A DNA stretch of 64,000 nucleotides from Rhizobium bangladeshense (lineage in GTDB: Bacteria; Pseudomonadota; Alphaproteobacteria; Rhizobiales; Rhizobiaceae): assembly GCF_017357245.1 (NCBI RefSeq), contig NZ_CP071612.1:3475001-3539000 (forward strand), in the 5' to 3' direction. This document shows, one piece after another, positions 27,658-36,911 of this stretch (positions are counted from its first letter, which is position 1; every line of letters starts with the position of its first letter). The notes beneath the pieces are model-generated. The model was not told where the DNA came from. It saw nothing but the letters and a program-made list of their open reading frames with translations, and searched no databases. Position numbers and translations under genes: made by a program.

Positions 27658-28767
27658 TCAGGCGTGAACGGCGTCGGCTCCACTCATTGCAGTATGTTCG
27701 ATCATCCGCCCGCTATCGGCAGCATAGAGGTGGACCGCGTTGTGATCGATCGCGATGCCGATTGGATCGCCCGACTTCACCGTCACCGCCTCGGTCAGCG
27801 CCACTGCGAAGGGCAGCCCGTCGAAGTCGGCATGAACGATGCGGCTCGCGCCGAGCTCTTCGATGAAATCGGCCGTTGCGATTAGTGCCCCCGGTGCATC
27901 CGGAGCCACCAGCCTGGCGGCTTCGGCGCGCATGCCGAGCACGACGCGTTTGCCTCTCAGAGCGCTGGCGCGCTCGCGCGGCAACGCAATCTTGCGGCTT
28001 TGGTCGTAGACGAAAATTCCCTCATCATTGATCGTGCCTTCGAGCAGGTTCATCGCCGGCGTGCCGACGAAACCAGCGACGAAACGGGAGACCGGATGGT
28101 GATAGACCTCTTCCGGCGTGCCGACCTGTTCGACATTGCCGGCGTTCATCACGATGATGCGGTCGGCGAGCGTCATGGCCTCGTTCTGGTCGTGGGTGAC
28201 GAAGATGGACGTGGCACCGAGGCGGCGGTGCAGGCGGCGGATTTCGGCGCGCATGGCGATGCGCAACTTTGCATCGAGGTTCGAAAGCGGCTCGTCGAAG
28301 AGGAACACCTTCGGTTCGCGGATCATCGCGCGCCCCATTGCCACGCGCTGGCGCTGGCCGCCGGAAAGGGCGGCCGGCCGGCGGTCGAGGAAAGGCTCGA
28401 GGCTGAGGGCCCTGGCGACGTCGGCGATGCGTCGGTTGCGCTCGGCCTTCGAAACACCCGCCACCTTCAAAGCATAGCCGATATTCTCGGCGACGCTCAT
28501 ATGCGGATAAAGCGCATAGTTCTGAAACACCATGGCGCAGCCGCGTTCGCGCGGCTCCAGCTGGTTGACGACGCGGCCGTCGATGGCGATTTCGCCGCCG
28601 CTGATTTCCTCAAGACCGGCGATCATGCGCAAAAGCGTGGACTTGCCGCAGCCGGACGGGCCGAGGATGACGATGAACTCGCCGGACTGGATCTCCAGGT
28701 CGACGCCGTGGACGACGGGATGCTTGCCGTAGCTCTTTTTCACATCACGGATTGAGATCGGTGCCAC
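27658..28767 (-). CDS. ugpC: ABC transporter ATPase (UgpC/MalK type)
   Basis: Energising subunit of 369 aa for the sugar-phosphate importer encoded upstream. Walker A is GPSGCGKST (residues 36-44), the signature [14 protein letters not shown], Walker [13 protein letters not shown] and the H-loop VTHDQ. A C-terminal TOBE/OB regulatory domain spans about 240-350, as in MalK. The start is a GTG at 28767 with AAGGA 7 bases upstream, lying over the end of ugpE. It is the last gene of the ugpBAEC operon. Confidence 0.9.
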   Translation of the reverse strand: MAPISIRDVKKSYGKHPVVHGVDLEIQSGEFIVILGPSGCGKSTLLRMIAGLEEISGGEIAIDGRVVNQLEPRERGCAMVFQNYALYPHMSVAENIGYALKVAGVSKAERNRRIADVARALSLEPFLDRRPAALSGGQRQRVAMGRAMIREPKVFLFDEPLSNLDAKLRIAMRAEIRRLHRRLGATSIFVTHDQNEAMTLADRIIVMNAGNVEQVGTPEEVYHHPVSRFVAGFVGTPAMNLLEGTINDEGIFVYDQSRKIALPRERASALRGKRVVLGMRAEAARLVAPDAPGALIATADFIEELGASRIVHADFDGLPFAVALTEAVTVKSGDPIGIAIDHNAVHLYAADSGRMIEHTAMSGADAVHA

Positions 28768-28779
28768 TGGACTGTTCCT

Positions 28780-29694
28780 TCACTTCTCGGTGGAGATAAG
28801 GCCGCGCACGAACCAGCGCTGCATCAGGATGACGAGCACCAGCGGCGGCGACATGATGATAAGCGTACCGGCCATGGCGACATTCCAGTCGGGCAGGCCG
28901 AATTCGGACGGGATCAGCGTCTTGAGCTGCGTCACCGCAATGCCGAAACTCGGATCGGTGGTGATCAGAAGCGGCCAGAGATATTGGTTCCAGGCCCAAA
29001 CGAACATGATCGTGAACAACGCGATCATGTTTGGCCGCGAAAGCGGCAGCAGAACGTCCCAGAAAAACCGCACCGGGCCTGACCCATCCATCTTCGAGGC
29101 CTCCGCAAGCTCATCGGGAACCGTCAGATAGAACTGCCGGTAGAGGAAGGTGCCAGTCGCAGTGGCGACGAGCGGCGCCACGAGGCCGGTATAGGAGTTC
29201 AACAGCCCCCAATCGAGCTTGATCTGAATGCCGGTGGTCTGTGCGACAAGCCAGCTGATGCCGAGGGCGTCGAGGATTGCCTGGAACGGCTGTAGGGCGT
29301 TCGCCGCAATCGAATAAGTCGGGACAATGCGCACTTCCAGCGGCAGCATCAGCGTGATGAAGATGATCCAGAAAATCAGATGCCGGCCGCGGAAGCGGAA
29401 GTAGACGATCGAGAAGGCAGCCATGGCGGAAAGGATGACCTTGCCGGCAGCGACCGCCGTGGCGAAGATGATGCTGTGGAGCAGCTTGTTGCCGAGATCA
29501 GCGCGCACCCAGGCTTCCCTGGCGTTTTCCCAGAAATGCGAGCCCGGCATCAGCGGCAGTGGTACTCGATTGACCGTCTCCAGATCGAGTGTCGACGCGA
29601 TGACGACGATGACGAAAGGCAGAAGCGCGATCACCATGCCGAGCGCCAGAAGCGTATAGCAGATGAAGTTGAATATCGGCGTGCGTTCGATCAT
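28780..29694 (-). CDS. ugpE: ABC transporter permease (UgpE type)
   Basis: Inner-membrane permease of 304 aa with six predicted helices. The EAA loop that contacts the ATPase is ELAEASKMDGSGPVRFFW, then LLPLSRP. With UgpA it forms the channel of a glycerol-3-phosphate/glycerophosphodiester importer. The ATG follows GAGG. It lies between ugpA (10 bp upstream) and ugpC (12 bp downstream), so co-transcription is nearly certain. Confidence 0.9.
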   Translation of the reverse strand: MIERTPIFNFICYTLLALGMVIALLPFVIVVIASTLDLETVNRVPLPLMPGSHFWENAREAWVRADLGNKLLHSIIFATAVAAGKVILSAMAAFSIVYFRFRGRHLIFWIIFITLMLPLEVRIVPTYSIAANALQPFQAILDALGISWLVAQTTGIQIKLDWGLLNSYTGLVAPLVATATGTFLYRQFYLTVPDELAEASKMDGSGPVRFFWDVLLPLSRPNMIALFTIMFVWAWNQYLWPLLITTDPSFGIAVTQLKTLIPSEFGLPDWNVAMAGTLIIMSPPLVLVILMQRWFVRGLISTEK

Positions 29695-29704
29695 ATCAGC
29701 GACC

Positions 29705-30589
29705 TCACTTGTAGTGCACGCGCCGCTCGATGAAGCGGAACTGGAAGATGGTGAGCAGCACGACGAGCAGCATCAGGATGATGGACTGCGCAGCCGCACC
29801 CGAATAATCGAGGCCCCGGAAGCCGTCGAAATAGATCTTGTAGACCATGAGTTCCGTCGCGCGCGCCGGCCCACCCTGCGTCATGACGTCGACGATACCG
29901 AAAGAATCCTGGAAACTTTCGGTGATGTTGATCACCAGCAGGAAAAACAAAGTCGGCGTGAGCAGCGGCAGCTGGAGATCCCACATGCGGCGCAACGGTC
30001 CGGAGCCGTCCATGGCCGCAGCCTCGATCAAGGAGCGGGGGATGCCCTGGAGAGCCGAGAGGAAGAAGATGAAATTATAGCCGATATATTTCCAGGAAAA
30101 GGCGATAATCACGGCGATCATCGCATCCTTGCCGTCAAGCGCCGGGTTCCAGAGGTCGGGCCAGACGTGATTGATGACCGAGAGAAGCCCGGCTTCGGGC
30201 GCCAGGATGAAGCGAAAGGCGAGACCGAGAGCAGGCGCGGCGATCGCGTAAGGCCAGATGAAGACCGACCGGTAGATTTTATGGCCGCGCAGTTCACGAT
30301 CCGTCAAAAGCGCCAGGATGAGTGCCAGCCCCATGGCGATGATCGTCGAGCTGAGGCCGAAGACCATGCTGCGGCTGATCGATTCCCAATAGATCGGATC
30401 GCTGAGCAGGAGTTTGAAATTGTCGAAGCCGACCCAGGCGTTGCCGCCTCCCCATGGCTGCTCGAGCGTGAAAGCCCAATAAAGCGCCTGCGCGCTCGGC
30501 CAATAGAAGAAGACGAAGATCAGCAGCAACATCGGGAATGCGAAGAGGAGGCCGATCGTGGTCGAGGAGAAAGTGACGCGCTTTTCCAT
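29705..30589 (-). CDS. ugpA: ABC transporter permease (UgpA type)
   Basis: Inner-membrane permease of 294 aa with six helices. The EAA motif is SLIEAAAMDGSGPLRRMW followed by LQLPLLTP. It pairs with UgpE. ATG 30589 is preferred because it sits directly before the first helix; the frame extends to 30646 with an Arg-rich stretch that looks non-coding. Gap to the binding-protein gene is about 130 bp, where a ratio-setting structure is common in such operons, though I did not find a clear one. Confidence 0.9.
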   Translation of the reverse strand: MEKRVTFSSTTIGLLFAFPMLLLIFVFFYWPSAQALYWAFTLEQPWGGGNAWVGFDNFKLLLSDPIYWESISRSMVFGLSSTIIAMGLALILALLTDRELRGHKIYRSVFIWPYAIAAPALGLAFRFILAPEAGLLSVINHVWPDLWNPALDGKDAMIAVIIAFSWKYIGYNFIFFLSALQGIPRSLIEAAAMDGSGPLRRMWDLQLPLLTPTLFFLLVINITESFQDSFGIVDVMTQGGPARATELMVYKIYFDGFRGLDYSGAAAQSIILMLLVVLLTIFQFRFIERRVHYK

Positions 30590-30718
30590 GGGTGGTCGTT
30601 TTCGCCTGGTTTCGTTTAGGCGCGGGCGGCGAGTTCGCATCCGCAACTAACTGGGAAGAGCTTACAAAGACGCACCCGGCGCGCACAAGGCAGGCCGGGT
30701 GCGGCTCATGTTGGACGA

Positions 30719-32074
30719 TCAGGGAAGCTGAACGTTCTTGTAGGTCTGCTGGAAGCGGCGCAGGAGCTGGTTGCCGCGATCAGCAGCAGAGTCGAGCGAA
30801 GCCTGGACGTCGGCATTGTTGACGAAGATCGCCTGCAGGCCGTTGGCGATTTCGGTGCGGACCTGCAGCAGGCCGCCGAGACGGATACCCTTCGCAGCGG
30901 CGTCGCCGGCCGGGGAAGCGGTCAGGCTCTGAATCGCCAGTTCGCGGCCGGCGTAAGGAGCCTTGTCGTAGAAGCCCTGCTTCTTGAGATATTCGAAGCC
31001 GGAGTTACGGACCGGGATATAGCCGGTAACGGTCGACCAGGTGAGAGCTTCTTCCGGCTTTGCGATGAAGTTGAAGAAGGCAGCCGCAGCCTTGTATTCG
31101 GCGTCGGAATGACCTTTCAGAACCCAGAGCGAAGCGCCGCCAACATAGGAGCTGTGACGGGTTGCGTCCCCATAGGTCGGGAGCATTGCAACGCCCCAGT
31201 TCATGCCCTGCTTGGCGGTGCGGCCGATATTGCCGTGATCGCCGACGGAGGTCAGGATGACCTGGCAATCGCCAGCGGCGAAGGCTTCGACGAAGGTCTG
31301 GCCAACGGCCTTGTTCTTGATGATGGCCAGCTTGCTGTCGTACCAGGACTTGAGGTCCTTGATGTAGCTGACGAGAAGCGGGTTCTTGTTGAAGACCAGC
31401 TCGGCGTCGAGGCCCTCAAAGCCGTTCTTCTTGGTCGCGATCGGTTCGCCGTTGACGGCTTCGAACTGCTCGATGTACTGCCAGACTTCGTTGTTGGAGA
31501 TATCGAACGCGAGCGGGCATGCATAGCCGGCGTCCTTCAGGGCCTTCAAGTCTTCGCCCGCTTCCTTCCAGGTCGCCGGAGCGTGATCCTTGCCGATCTT
31601 GGCGAAGGCGTCCTTGTTCCAGTAGAGCAGAGCGGTCGAGGAGTTGAAGGGGAAGGAATACATCTCGCCCTTCGACGTGGCATAGTAGCCTGATATACCC
31701 GAGAAGTAGTCGTTCCAGTCGACGGTATAGCCCATGTCGGCCATCAGCTTGTTGGCCGGATAGTAGGCGCCGGAGAGCATGATGTCGAGCGTGCCGGCGT
31801 CGGAAACCTGGGCGATGGTCGGCTGCTTGCCGGCACGGAAGGCGGCAATAGTGTTCTGCAGGGAAGCGTCGTAGCTGCCCTGGCTGGTGCAGACGACTTC
31901 GTAATCGGCCTGCGACTGGTTGAAGCGATCGCATTGTTCCTGGACACGCTTTGCGATGTCACCGGAATTGCCGAACCAGAAGTCAATCTTGGTCTTTTCG
32001 GCGGCGGCAGCGGGACCAGCAAGAAACGCTGTAGCGAGAAGGGCGCCAACGGCGCCGAGAAGCTTGGCTTGCAT
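30719..32074 (-). CDS. ugpB: periplasmic glycerol-3-phosphate-binding protein (UgpB type)
   Basis: Extracellular solute-binding protein of 451 aa. The signal peptide MQAKLLGAVGALLATAFL ends at AAAAEK. Mature sequence lines up from memory with E. coli UgpB: AAFRAGKQPTIAQVSDAGT, SGYYATSKGEMYSFPFNSST, LYWNKDAFAKIG and KKNGFEGLDAELVFNK. This supports sn-glycerol-3-phosphate or related diesters as ligand. Start 32074 (ATG with GAGG upstream) is preferred over a longer frame to 32134, as it begins the signal peptide. It is first in the ugpBAEC operon; upstream Pho-box-like repeats suggest phosphate-starvation control. Confidence 0.88.
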   Translation of the reverse strand: MQAKLLGAVGALLATAFLAGPAAAAEKTKIDFWFGNSGDIAKRVQEQCDRFNQSQADYEVVCTSQGSYDASLQNTIAAFRAGKQPTIAQVSDAGTLDIMLSGAYYPANKLMADMGYTVDWNDYFSGISGYYATSKGEMYSFPFNSSTALLYWNKDAFAKIGKDHAPATWKEAGEDLKALKDAGYACPLAFDISNNEVWQYIEQFEAVNGEPIATKKNGFEGLDAELVFNKNPLLVSYIKDLKSWYDSKLAIIKNKAVGQTFVEAFAAGDCQVILTSVGDHGNIGRTAKQGMNWGVAMLPTYGDATRHSSYVGGASLWVLKGHSDAEYKAAAAFFNFIAKPEEALTWSTVTGYIPVRNSGFEYLKKQGFYDKAPYAGRELAIQSLTASPAGDAAAKGIRLGGLLQVRTEIANGLQAIFVNNADVQASLDSAADRGNQLLRRFQQTYKNVQLP

Positions 32075-32437
32075 GAGAACCTCGAACGAAAAAAGGACGC
32101 GCACTTTCAGCGCCCGCCCATTTAGCTGGTTCAAATTGCCGCTGCCAATGAATATTACATGACATGAATGGTTCCAATTCTAGTTGTCACGAAATTGACA
32201 TACAATCGTTATTCGCGACGCTAGGAGAAGTGTTTCGAGAAAATTCGCAAAAAGTTCAAATATGTTGTCGGATATTTGCGTTTATATTCGAATTACCGTT
32301 ATTTTCTAGGGTTAGTAATATTTACTTATATTACAGGAAGTCGTCTCTATTCGCACGCCCGGTGACGACGAAACTTGCAAAAGCATTCGAATTTTTTATC
32401 ACTGCACTGCTGTGCAACGCCTGGTTTCAGCCCCAAA
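32075..32437. other. AT-rich ugpB upstream region
   Basis: These 363 bases separate the ugpB start from the stop of the ROK gene and are clearly AT-richer than the surrounding genes. The left third holds Pho-box-like repeats described separately. The rest shows no ribosome site, hairpin or protein-like frame that I trust. It should carry the ugp promoter and the ROK terminator. Confidence 0.45.
32148..32201 (-). promoter_or_regulatory. Pho-box-like repeats upstream of ugpB
   Basis: On the minus strand, ATGTCAT and TATTCAT are direct repeats separated by four bases (32148-32165). On the plus strand, TTGTCAC and TTGACAT form another pair with the same 4-base spacing (32184-32201). The PhoB pattern is two CTGTCAT-like 7-mers with a 4-base gap. 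The ugp genes are PhoB-regulated in E. coli and in Sinorhizobium. Orientation of the second pair is away from ugpB and match to consensus is partial. Confidence 0.42.
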
Positions 32438-33643
32438 TCACAGGAAATCCTTCAAAATTGCAGCAAAGCGCGGATCGAATGCACGGCTGATTGGTCCGGC
32501 GGCCGCTCCGAGCGCCACAGACCATGGATCGGCCATGCCGGGCTGCAAGCGTGGCAGCGTCCGGCCGCGCCTTTCGGCGATCGAGGGCAGCAGCGGGCCG
32601 ATCGCCGCAATCAAGCTGTTCACCAGCGCTTCGGGCGCGCTGCCGCAGAGGATCACCGTCTGCGGATCGAAGATCGTTTCGATGAGATGAATGCTCCAGC
32701 GCAAGTCTGCCGCCGCCGCCTCGATCCAGGACTGGATACCTGGATCGCCGCTGGAGGCGAGCGCATTGATGCGCGCATGGAGATCTGGATCAGCCGGATC
32801 GACTGATAGGTGCTGGTAGAGCGAGGCGAGCGAGGCGCGATGTTCGAGCGGCGTCGTTTTACCATCGGCAAAGAGCAGCGCCATGCCGATCTCGCCTGCA
32901 TTGCCGCTTGCGCCGCGATAGAGCTCTCCGTTCAGGATGAGGCCGGCGCCGATGCCGTAGCCGACGAAGAGGCAGACGGCGTGATCGACACCATGAGCGG
33001 CTCCCACCATTCGCTCGGCGGTCGCAGCCGCCGCCGCATCATTCTGAAGGCCGACATCGAGACCGGTGCCGGCGCTCAGCGTTTCCAACAGCGGAAACTT
33101 CTGCCAGGCCTCCATCATCCAGGGATCATCGCCGCTGCCTTCCATCCCGAACGGGCCAGGCATCGCGGCGCCGAGGCCGACCAGACGTTTCTCCGACTGC
33201 TGAACGATCCCGGCAAGCCTGGAACGCACGCCGGCGACGAGATCGAGAATGACCTTCGCTCCGGTCGACGGACCTCCGGGCGGCAGGCCGGCTTCCGCGC
33301 GAACGAGAACGCTGCCGACGAGATCGACGGCGACCGCCCGCGTCACATGTCGGTCGATCTGCAGGCCGATCGCGAAAGCGCCTTCGGGCACCAAGCCATA
33401 GGGGGTCGAGGGCTGACCTCTGCCTTTCCGCACCGCCTCCTGCGAGCTGACGAGACCATCGCGCTCGAGCTCCTCGATGATATTCGACACCGTCTGCTTG
33501 GTCAGCCGCGTCGCCCGCGCCAGATCGGCGCGCGAGAGTGCTCCGTTGATCCTCAAGGCATCGATCATCACGCGCCGGTTATGCGCACTGGTACCCTCGT
33601 GATTGGTGCCGCTCTTGGCCCGGATCGGCCTGACGTCATTCAT
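32438..33643 (-). CDS. ROK-family transcriptional repressor
   Basis: Sugar-responsive regulator of 401 aa. The N-terminal helix-turn-helix (about 20-75) includes LSRADLARATRLTKQTVSNI. The ROK sugar-kinase-like domain follows, with GLGAAMPGPFG, FVGYGIGAGLILNG and GNAGEIG. The zinc-binding CxCGxxGC motif that normally follows GEIGH is missing (GKTTPLEHRAS instead), and kinase activity is not expected. Start ATG 33643 has AGAGG upstream. It is divergent from the SIS/PfkB sugar operon, and a perfect inverted repeat lies between, so it most likely represses that operon and itself. Confidence 0.88.
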   Translation of the reverse strand: MNDVRPIRAKSGTNHEGTSAHNRRVMIDALRINGALSRADLARATRLTKQTVSNIIEELERDGLVSSQEAVRKGRGQPSTPYGLVPEGAFAIGLQIDRHVTRAVAVDLVGSVLVRAEAGLPPGGPSTGAKVILDLVAGVRSRLAGIVQQSEKRLVGLGAAMPGPFGMEGSGDDPWMMEAWQKFPLLETLSAGTGLDVGLQNDAAAAATAERMVGAAHGVDHAVCLFVGYGIGAGLILNGELYRGASGNAGEIGMALLFADGKTTPLEHRASLASLYQHLSVDPADPDLHARINALASSGDPGIQSWIEAAAADLRWSIHLIETIFDPQTVILCGSAPEALVNSLIAAIGPLLPSIAERRGRTLPRLQPGMADPWSVALGAAAGPISRAFDPRFAAILKDFL

Positions 33644-33664
33644 GTGCAATTGCCTCTTGACTCA

Positions 33665-33693
33665 AGTAGAATGTTGGCGAAGTAATAAGTCAA
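33665..33693 (-). promoter_or_regulatory. candidate promoter of the ROK gene
   Basis: On the minus strand TTGACT (33688-33693) and TCTACT (33665-33670) stand 17 bp apart, a good sigma-70-type spacing, 22 bp before the ROK start. The -35 hexamer lies inside the left arm of the inverted repeat at 33683-33709, so binding there would block this promoter. Confidence 0.5.
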
Positions 33694-33709
33694 GACATTT
33701 GACTTATTA
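33683..33709. promoter_or_regulatory. perfect inverted repeat, likely ROK operator
   Basis: TAATAAGTCAA (33683-33693) and TTGACTTATTA (33699-33709) are exact inverted 11-mers with a 5-bp spacer, in the divergent region between the ROK gene and the sugar ABC operon. A shorter related palindrome, CTTGACTCAAG, lies at 33656-33666 next to the ROK start. Both fit binding by a dimeric ROK repressor. Assignment is by position and symmetry. Confidence 0.7.
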
Positions 33710-33867
33710 AGGGACCGGAGAGTTCCAGGGAACGCCGGAAGCCGCACAGGCCTCCAACGACGCTCCGAGATATGAACCGGCACGTTGTATTCGCGCGTGC
33801 CTTCTCGAAAACCGATGGCGGAAAAGCCGCCCTCGGCATGCGTAAATGTAAAAAACTGGAGGCTGCA

Positions 33868-35106
33868 ATGCTGAAATCTCTTAACAAGACGCTTCTGGGT
33901 GCGGCCTTGGTCGGTGCATCCTTTGCCCCGCATGCTTTCGCGGAAACGACGCTGAACGCGCTTTTCATGGCGCAGGCCGCCTATAGCGAGGCCGATGTGC
34001 GCGCCATGACCGACGCTTTCGCCAAGGCGAACCCCGATATCAAGGTCAACCTCGAATTTGTGCCTTACGAAGGCCTGCACGACAAGACGGTGCTGGCGCA
34101 GGGGTCGGGCGGCGGCTACGACGTCGTCCTCTTCGACGTGATCTGGCCGGCTGAATACGCCACCAACAAGGTGCTGGTCGACGTCTCCTCGCGCATCACC
34201 GACGAGATGAAGAAGGGCGTGCTGCCGGGCGCCTGGACCACCGTTCAGTATGACGGCAAATATTACGGCATGCCATGGATCCTCGACACCAAATACCTGT
34301 TCTACAACAAGGAGATCCTCGAAAAGGCCGGCATCAAGGCACCGCCGAAGACCTGGGACGAGTTAGCCGAGCAGGCAAAGACGATCAAGGACAAGGGCCT
34401 GCTCGCCACACCGATCGCCTGGAGCTGGTCGCAGGCCGAAGCCGTCATCTGCGACTACACCACGCTCGTCAGCGCCTATGGCGGCGATTTCCTGAAGGAC
34501 GGCAAGCCGGCCTTCCAGACCGGCGGCGGTCTCGATGCGCTGAAATACATGGTCGCGAGCTATACATCGGGCCTGACCAATCCGAACTCCAAGGAATTTT
34601 TGGAAGAAGACGTCCGCAAGGTGTTCCAGAACGGCGACGCTGCCTTCGCGCTGAACTGGACCTACATGTACAACATGGCCAACGATCCAAAGGACAGCAA
34701 GGTTGCGGGCAAGATCGGCGTCGTGCCTGCACCGGGCGTTTCTGGCAAGAGCGAGGCTTCTGCCGTTAATGGCTCGATGGGCCTCGGCATCACCTCCGCC
34801 AGCCAGCATCCCGATGAGGCCTGGAAGTACATTACCTTCATGACCTCGCGGGCTACGCAGAACGCTTACGCCAAGCTCAGCCTGCCGATCTGGGCATCCT
34901 CCTATGAGGACCCCGCCGTCACCAAGGGGCAGGAAGAGCTGATCGCCGCCGCCAAGGTCGGCCTCGCCGCCATGTATCCACGCCCGACGACGCCGAAGTA
35001 TCAGGAGCTTTCGACAGCCCTGCAGCAGGCGATCCAGGAATCGCTGCTCGGCCAGTCCACTCCCGAGGACGCACTGAAGTCGGCGGCCGACAATAGCGGT
35101 CTCTGA
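33868..35106 (+). CDS. sugar ABC transporter substrate-binding protein
   Basis: Extracellular solute-binding protein (family 1) of 412 aa. The signal peptide MLKSLNKTLLGAALVGAS ends near AFAET. The mature part has FAKANPDIKVNLEFVPYEGL, YDVVLFDVIWPAEYA and YYGMPWILDTKYLFYNKEIL, typical of sugar binders. The ATG at 33868 has GGAGG upstream; a longer frame to 33772 lacks signal features. It is first of six genes (binding protein, two permeases, SIS, PfkB, ATPase) in a tightly packed operon. Ligand inferred from neighbours: a sugar amine or fructosyl amino acid, unproven. Confidence 0.9.
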   Translation: MLKSLNKTLLGAALVGASFAPHAFAETTLNALFMAQAAYSEADVRAMTDAFAKANPDIKVNLEFVPYEGLHDKTVLAQGSGGGYDVVLFDVIWPAEYATNKVLVDVSSRITDEMKKGVLPGAWTTVQYDGKYYGMPWILDTKYLFYNKEILEKAGIKAPPKTWDELAEQAKTIKDKGLLATPIAWSWSQAEAVICDYTTLVSAYGGDFLKDGKPAFQTGGGLDALKYMVASYTSGLTNPNSKEFLEEDVRKVFQNGDAAFALNWTYMYNMANDPKDSKVAGKIGVVPAPGVSGKSEASAVNGSMGLGITSASQHPDEAWKYITFMTSRATQNAYAKLSLPIWASSYEDPAVTKGQEELIAAAKVGLAAMYPRPTTPKYQELSTALQQAIQESLLGQSTPEDALKSAADNSGL

Positions 35107-35181
35107 GCCCCGCATGAAAGCCCGGGCGGCGCCCGTCGTCGCCCGTCCTCCAGAACCTATGAATGAAAAGGGGTCGCCTCG

Positions 35182-36066
35182 ATGTCGGGCACTTGGCTGA
35201 CAACCCGCGCGTGGCTTCTAATGCTGCCGCTTCTCGTGGTGATGATCTCGGTGATCGGCTGGCCTCTGGTCGATACCGTCCACCTCTCCTTCACCGATGC
35301 CAGGCTCGTCGGCACGCAGGGCAATTTCGTCGGCATCGATAATTACGTGAAGATGCTCTCCGGCTCGAATTTCCAGCGCACACTCATTACCACCGCATGG
35401 TTCGCCATCGTCTCGGTCGCCGCCGAAATGGTGATCGGCGTCCTTGCCGCCCTCCTGCTGAACCAGCAATTCCGCGGCCGCATCGCTCTTCGCGCCCTGA
35501 TGATCCTGCCCTGGGCACTGCCGACCGTCGTCAACGCCACCCTCTGGCGGCTGATCTACAATCCGGAATATGGCGCGCTGAACGCCGCACTGACGCAGCT
35601 CGGCCTGCTCGACGCCTACCGCTCCTGGCTGGGTGAACCAGGCACGGCGCTCGCCGCCCTCATCGTCGCCGACTGCTGGAAGAATTTCCCGCTAGTGGCG
35701 CTGATCGCGCTCGCAGCGCTCCAAGCCGTGCCGCGCGATATCACCGCCGCATCGCTGGTAGACGGCGCCGGTCCCTTCGCCCGCTTCCGCTTCGTCATCC
35801 TGCCTTATCTCGCGGGCCCGCTGATGGTGGCGCTCGTGCTCCGCACGATCGAAGCATTCAAGGTGTTCGACATCATCTGGGTCATGACCCGCGGCGGGCC
35901 GGCCAATAGCACGCGCACGCTCTCGATCCTCGTCTACCAGGAAGCCTTTTCCTTCCAGCGCGCGGGCTCGGGCGCATCGCTGGCCTTGATTGTCACGCTA
36001 CTGGTGACGCTGTTGGCCGTTGGATACGCGGCCCTTGTGCGCAAGACCGCCGGGAGTGCCGCTTGA
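35182..36066 (+). CDS. sugar ABC transporter permease (MalF type)
   Basis: Inner-membrane permease of 294 aa with six helices. The EAA loop is DITAASLVDGAGPFARFRF followed by ILPYLAGP. It is the partner of the next permease, whose ATG overlaps this stop by one base (TGATG), a sign of coupled translation. Second gene of the sugar operon, 75 bp after the binding protein. Confidence 0.92.
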   Translation: MSGTWLTTRAWLLMLPLLVVMISVIGWPLVDTVHLSFTDARLVGTQGNFVGIDNYVKMLSGSNFQRTLITTAWFAIVSVAAEMVIGVLAALLLNQQFRGRIALRALMILPWALPTVVNATLWRLIYNPEYGALNAALTQLGLLDAYRSWLGEPGTALAALIVADCWKNFPLVALIALAALQAVPRDITAASLVDGAGPFARFRFVILPYLAGPLMVALVLRTIEAFKVFDIIWVMTRGGPANSTRTLSILVYQEAFSFQRAGSGASLALIVTLLVTLLAVGYAALVRKTAGSAA

Positions 36067-36911
36067 TGGAACGCCGGAGCCCGCTCTTCTCAGCCTTCAT
36101 TCACCTCTGCGCCCTGCTGCTCGCCGCCGTCATCCTGGCGCCGATCCTCTGGCTTTTCATCATGAGCATCGCGCCGGCTGCTGATCTCGCCGCAAAGCCG
36201 CTGCGCTGGTGGCCGCAGGCCGTTGATTTCTCGCGATACCAGCTTCTGCTGTCGACAATTGAAAACAGCGCCGGCGCTGCCTTCACTTCGTCGCTGCGCA
36301 ACAGCATCGAGGTGGCGGGCATGGCGACGATCGCCGCCATCGCGCTCGCCATTCCGGCCGGTTGGGCCGTGTCGCGCACGCCCTCCGTCGGCTGGTCGCT
36401 GTCGATGGTGATTGCCACCTACATGCTGCCGCCCGTGGCACTCGCCGTACCGCTCTATATGGGCCTCTCCCATCTCGGCATGCTGAACAACGTCTTCGGC
36501 CTCGCCCTCGTCTATTTGACGATCCTGGCCCCCTTCACCACCTGGCTGTTGAAATCCGGCTTCGATTCCATCCCGCGCGAGATCGAATCCGCCGCGATGA
36601 TTGACGGCGCCGGCCTGTTCCAGACGCTCCGGATCATCACGCTGCCGCTCGCCGCCCCCGTGGTCGCGACCTCGAGCCTCTTCGCATTCCTTCTTGCGTG
36701 GGATGAATTCTTCTACGCGCTGCTCTTCACCTCGGACCAGCGCGCCAAGACGCTGACCGTCGCCATCGCCGATCTCGCCGGCGGCCGCGTCTCCGATTAC
36801 GGACTGATCGCCACGGCAGGTGTGCTCGCCGCCCTGCCCCCGGTGCTGATCGGTCTGATCATGCAACGCGCCCTGATTTCGGGCCTCACCAGCGGCGGCG
36901 TCAAGGGATGA
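36066..36911 (+). CDS. sugar ABC transporter permease (MalG type)
   Basis: Inner-membrane permease of 281 aa, six helices. The EAA motif is EIESAAMIDGAGLFQTLRI followed by TLPLAAP. ATG 36066 overlaps the previous stop by one base; an upstream TTG at 36063 is less likely. The stop overlaps the SIS gene start by four bases. Its role is the second half of the transport channel. Confidence 0.92.
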   Translation: MERRSPLFSAFIHLCALLLAAVILAPILWLFIMSIAPAADLAAKPLRWWPQAVDFSRYQLLLSTIENSAGAAFTSSLRNSIEVAGMATIAAIALAIPAGWAVSRTPSVGWSLSMVIATYMLPPVALAVPLYMGLSHLGMLNNVFGLALVYLTILAPFTTWLLKSGFDSIPREIESAAMIDGAGLFQTLRIITLPLAAPVVATSSLFAFLLAWDEFFYALLFTSDQRAKTLTVAIADLAGGRVSDYGLIATAGVLAALPPVLIGLIMQRALISGLTSGGVKG

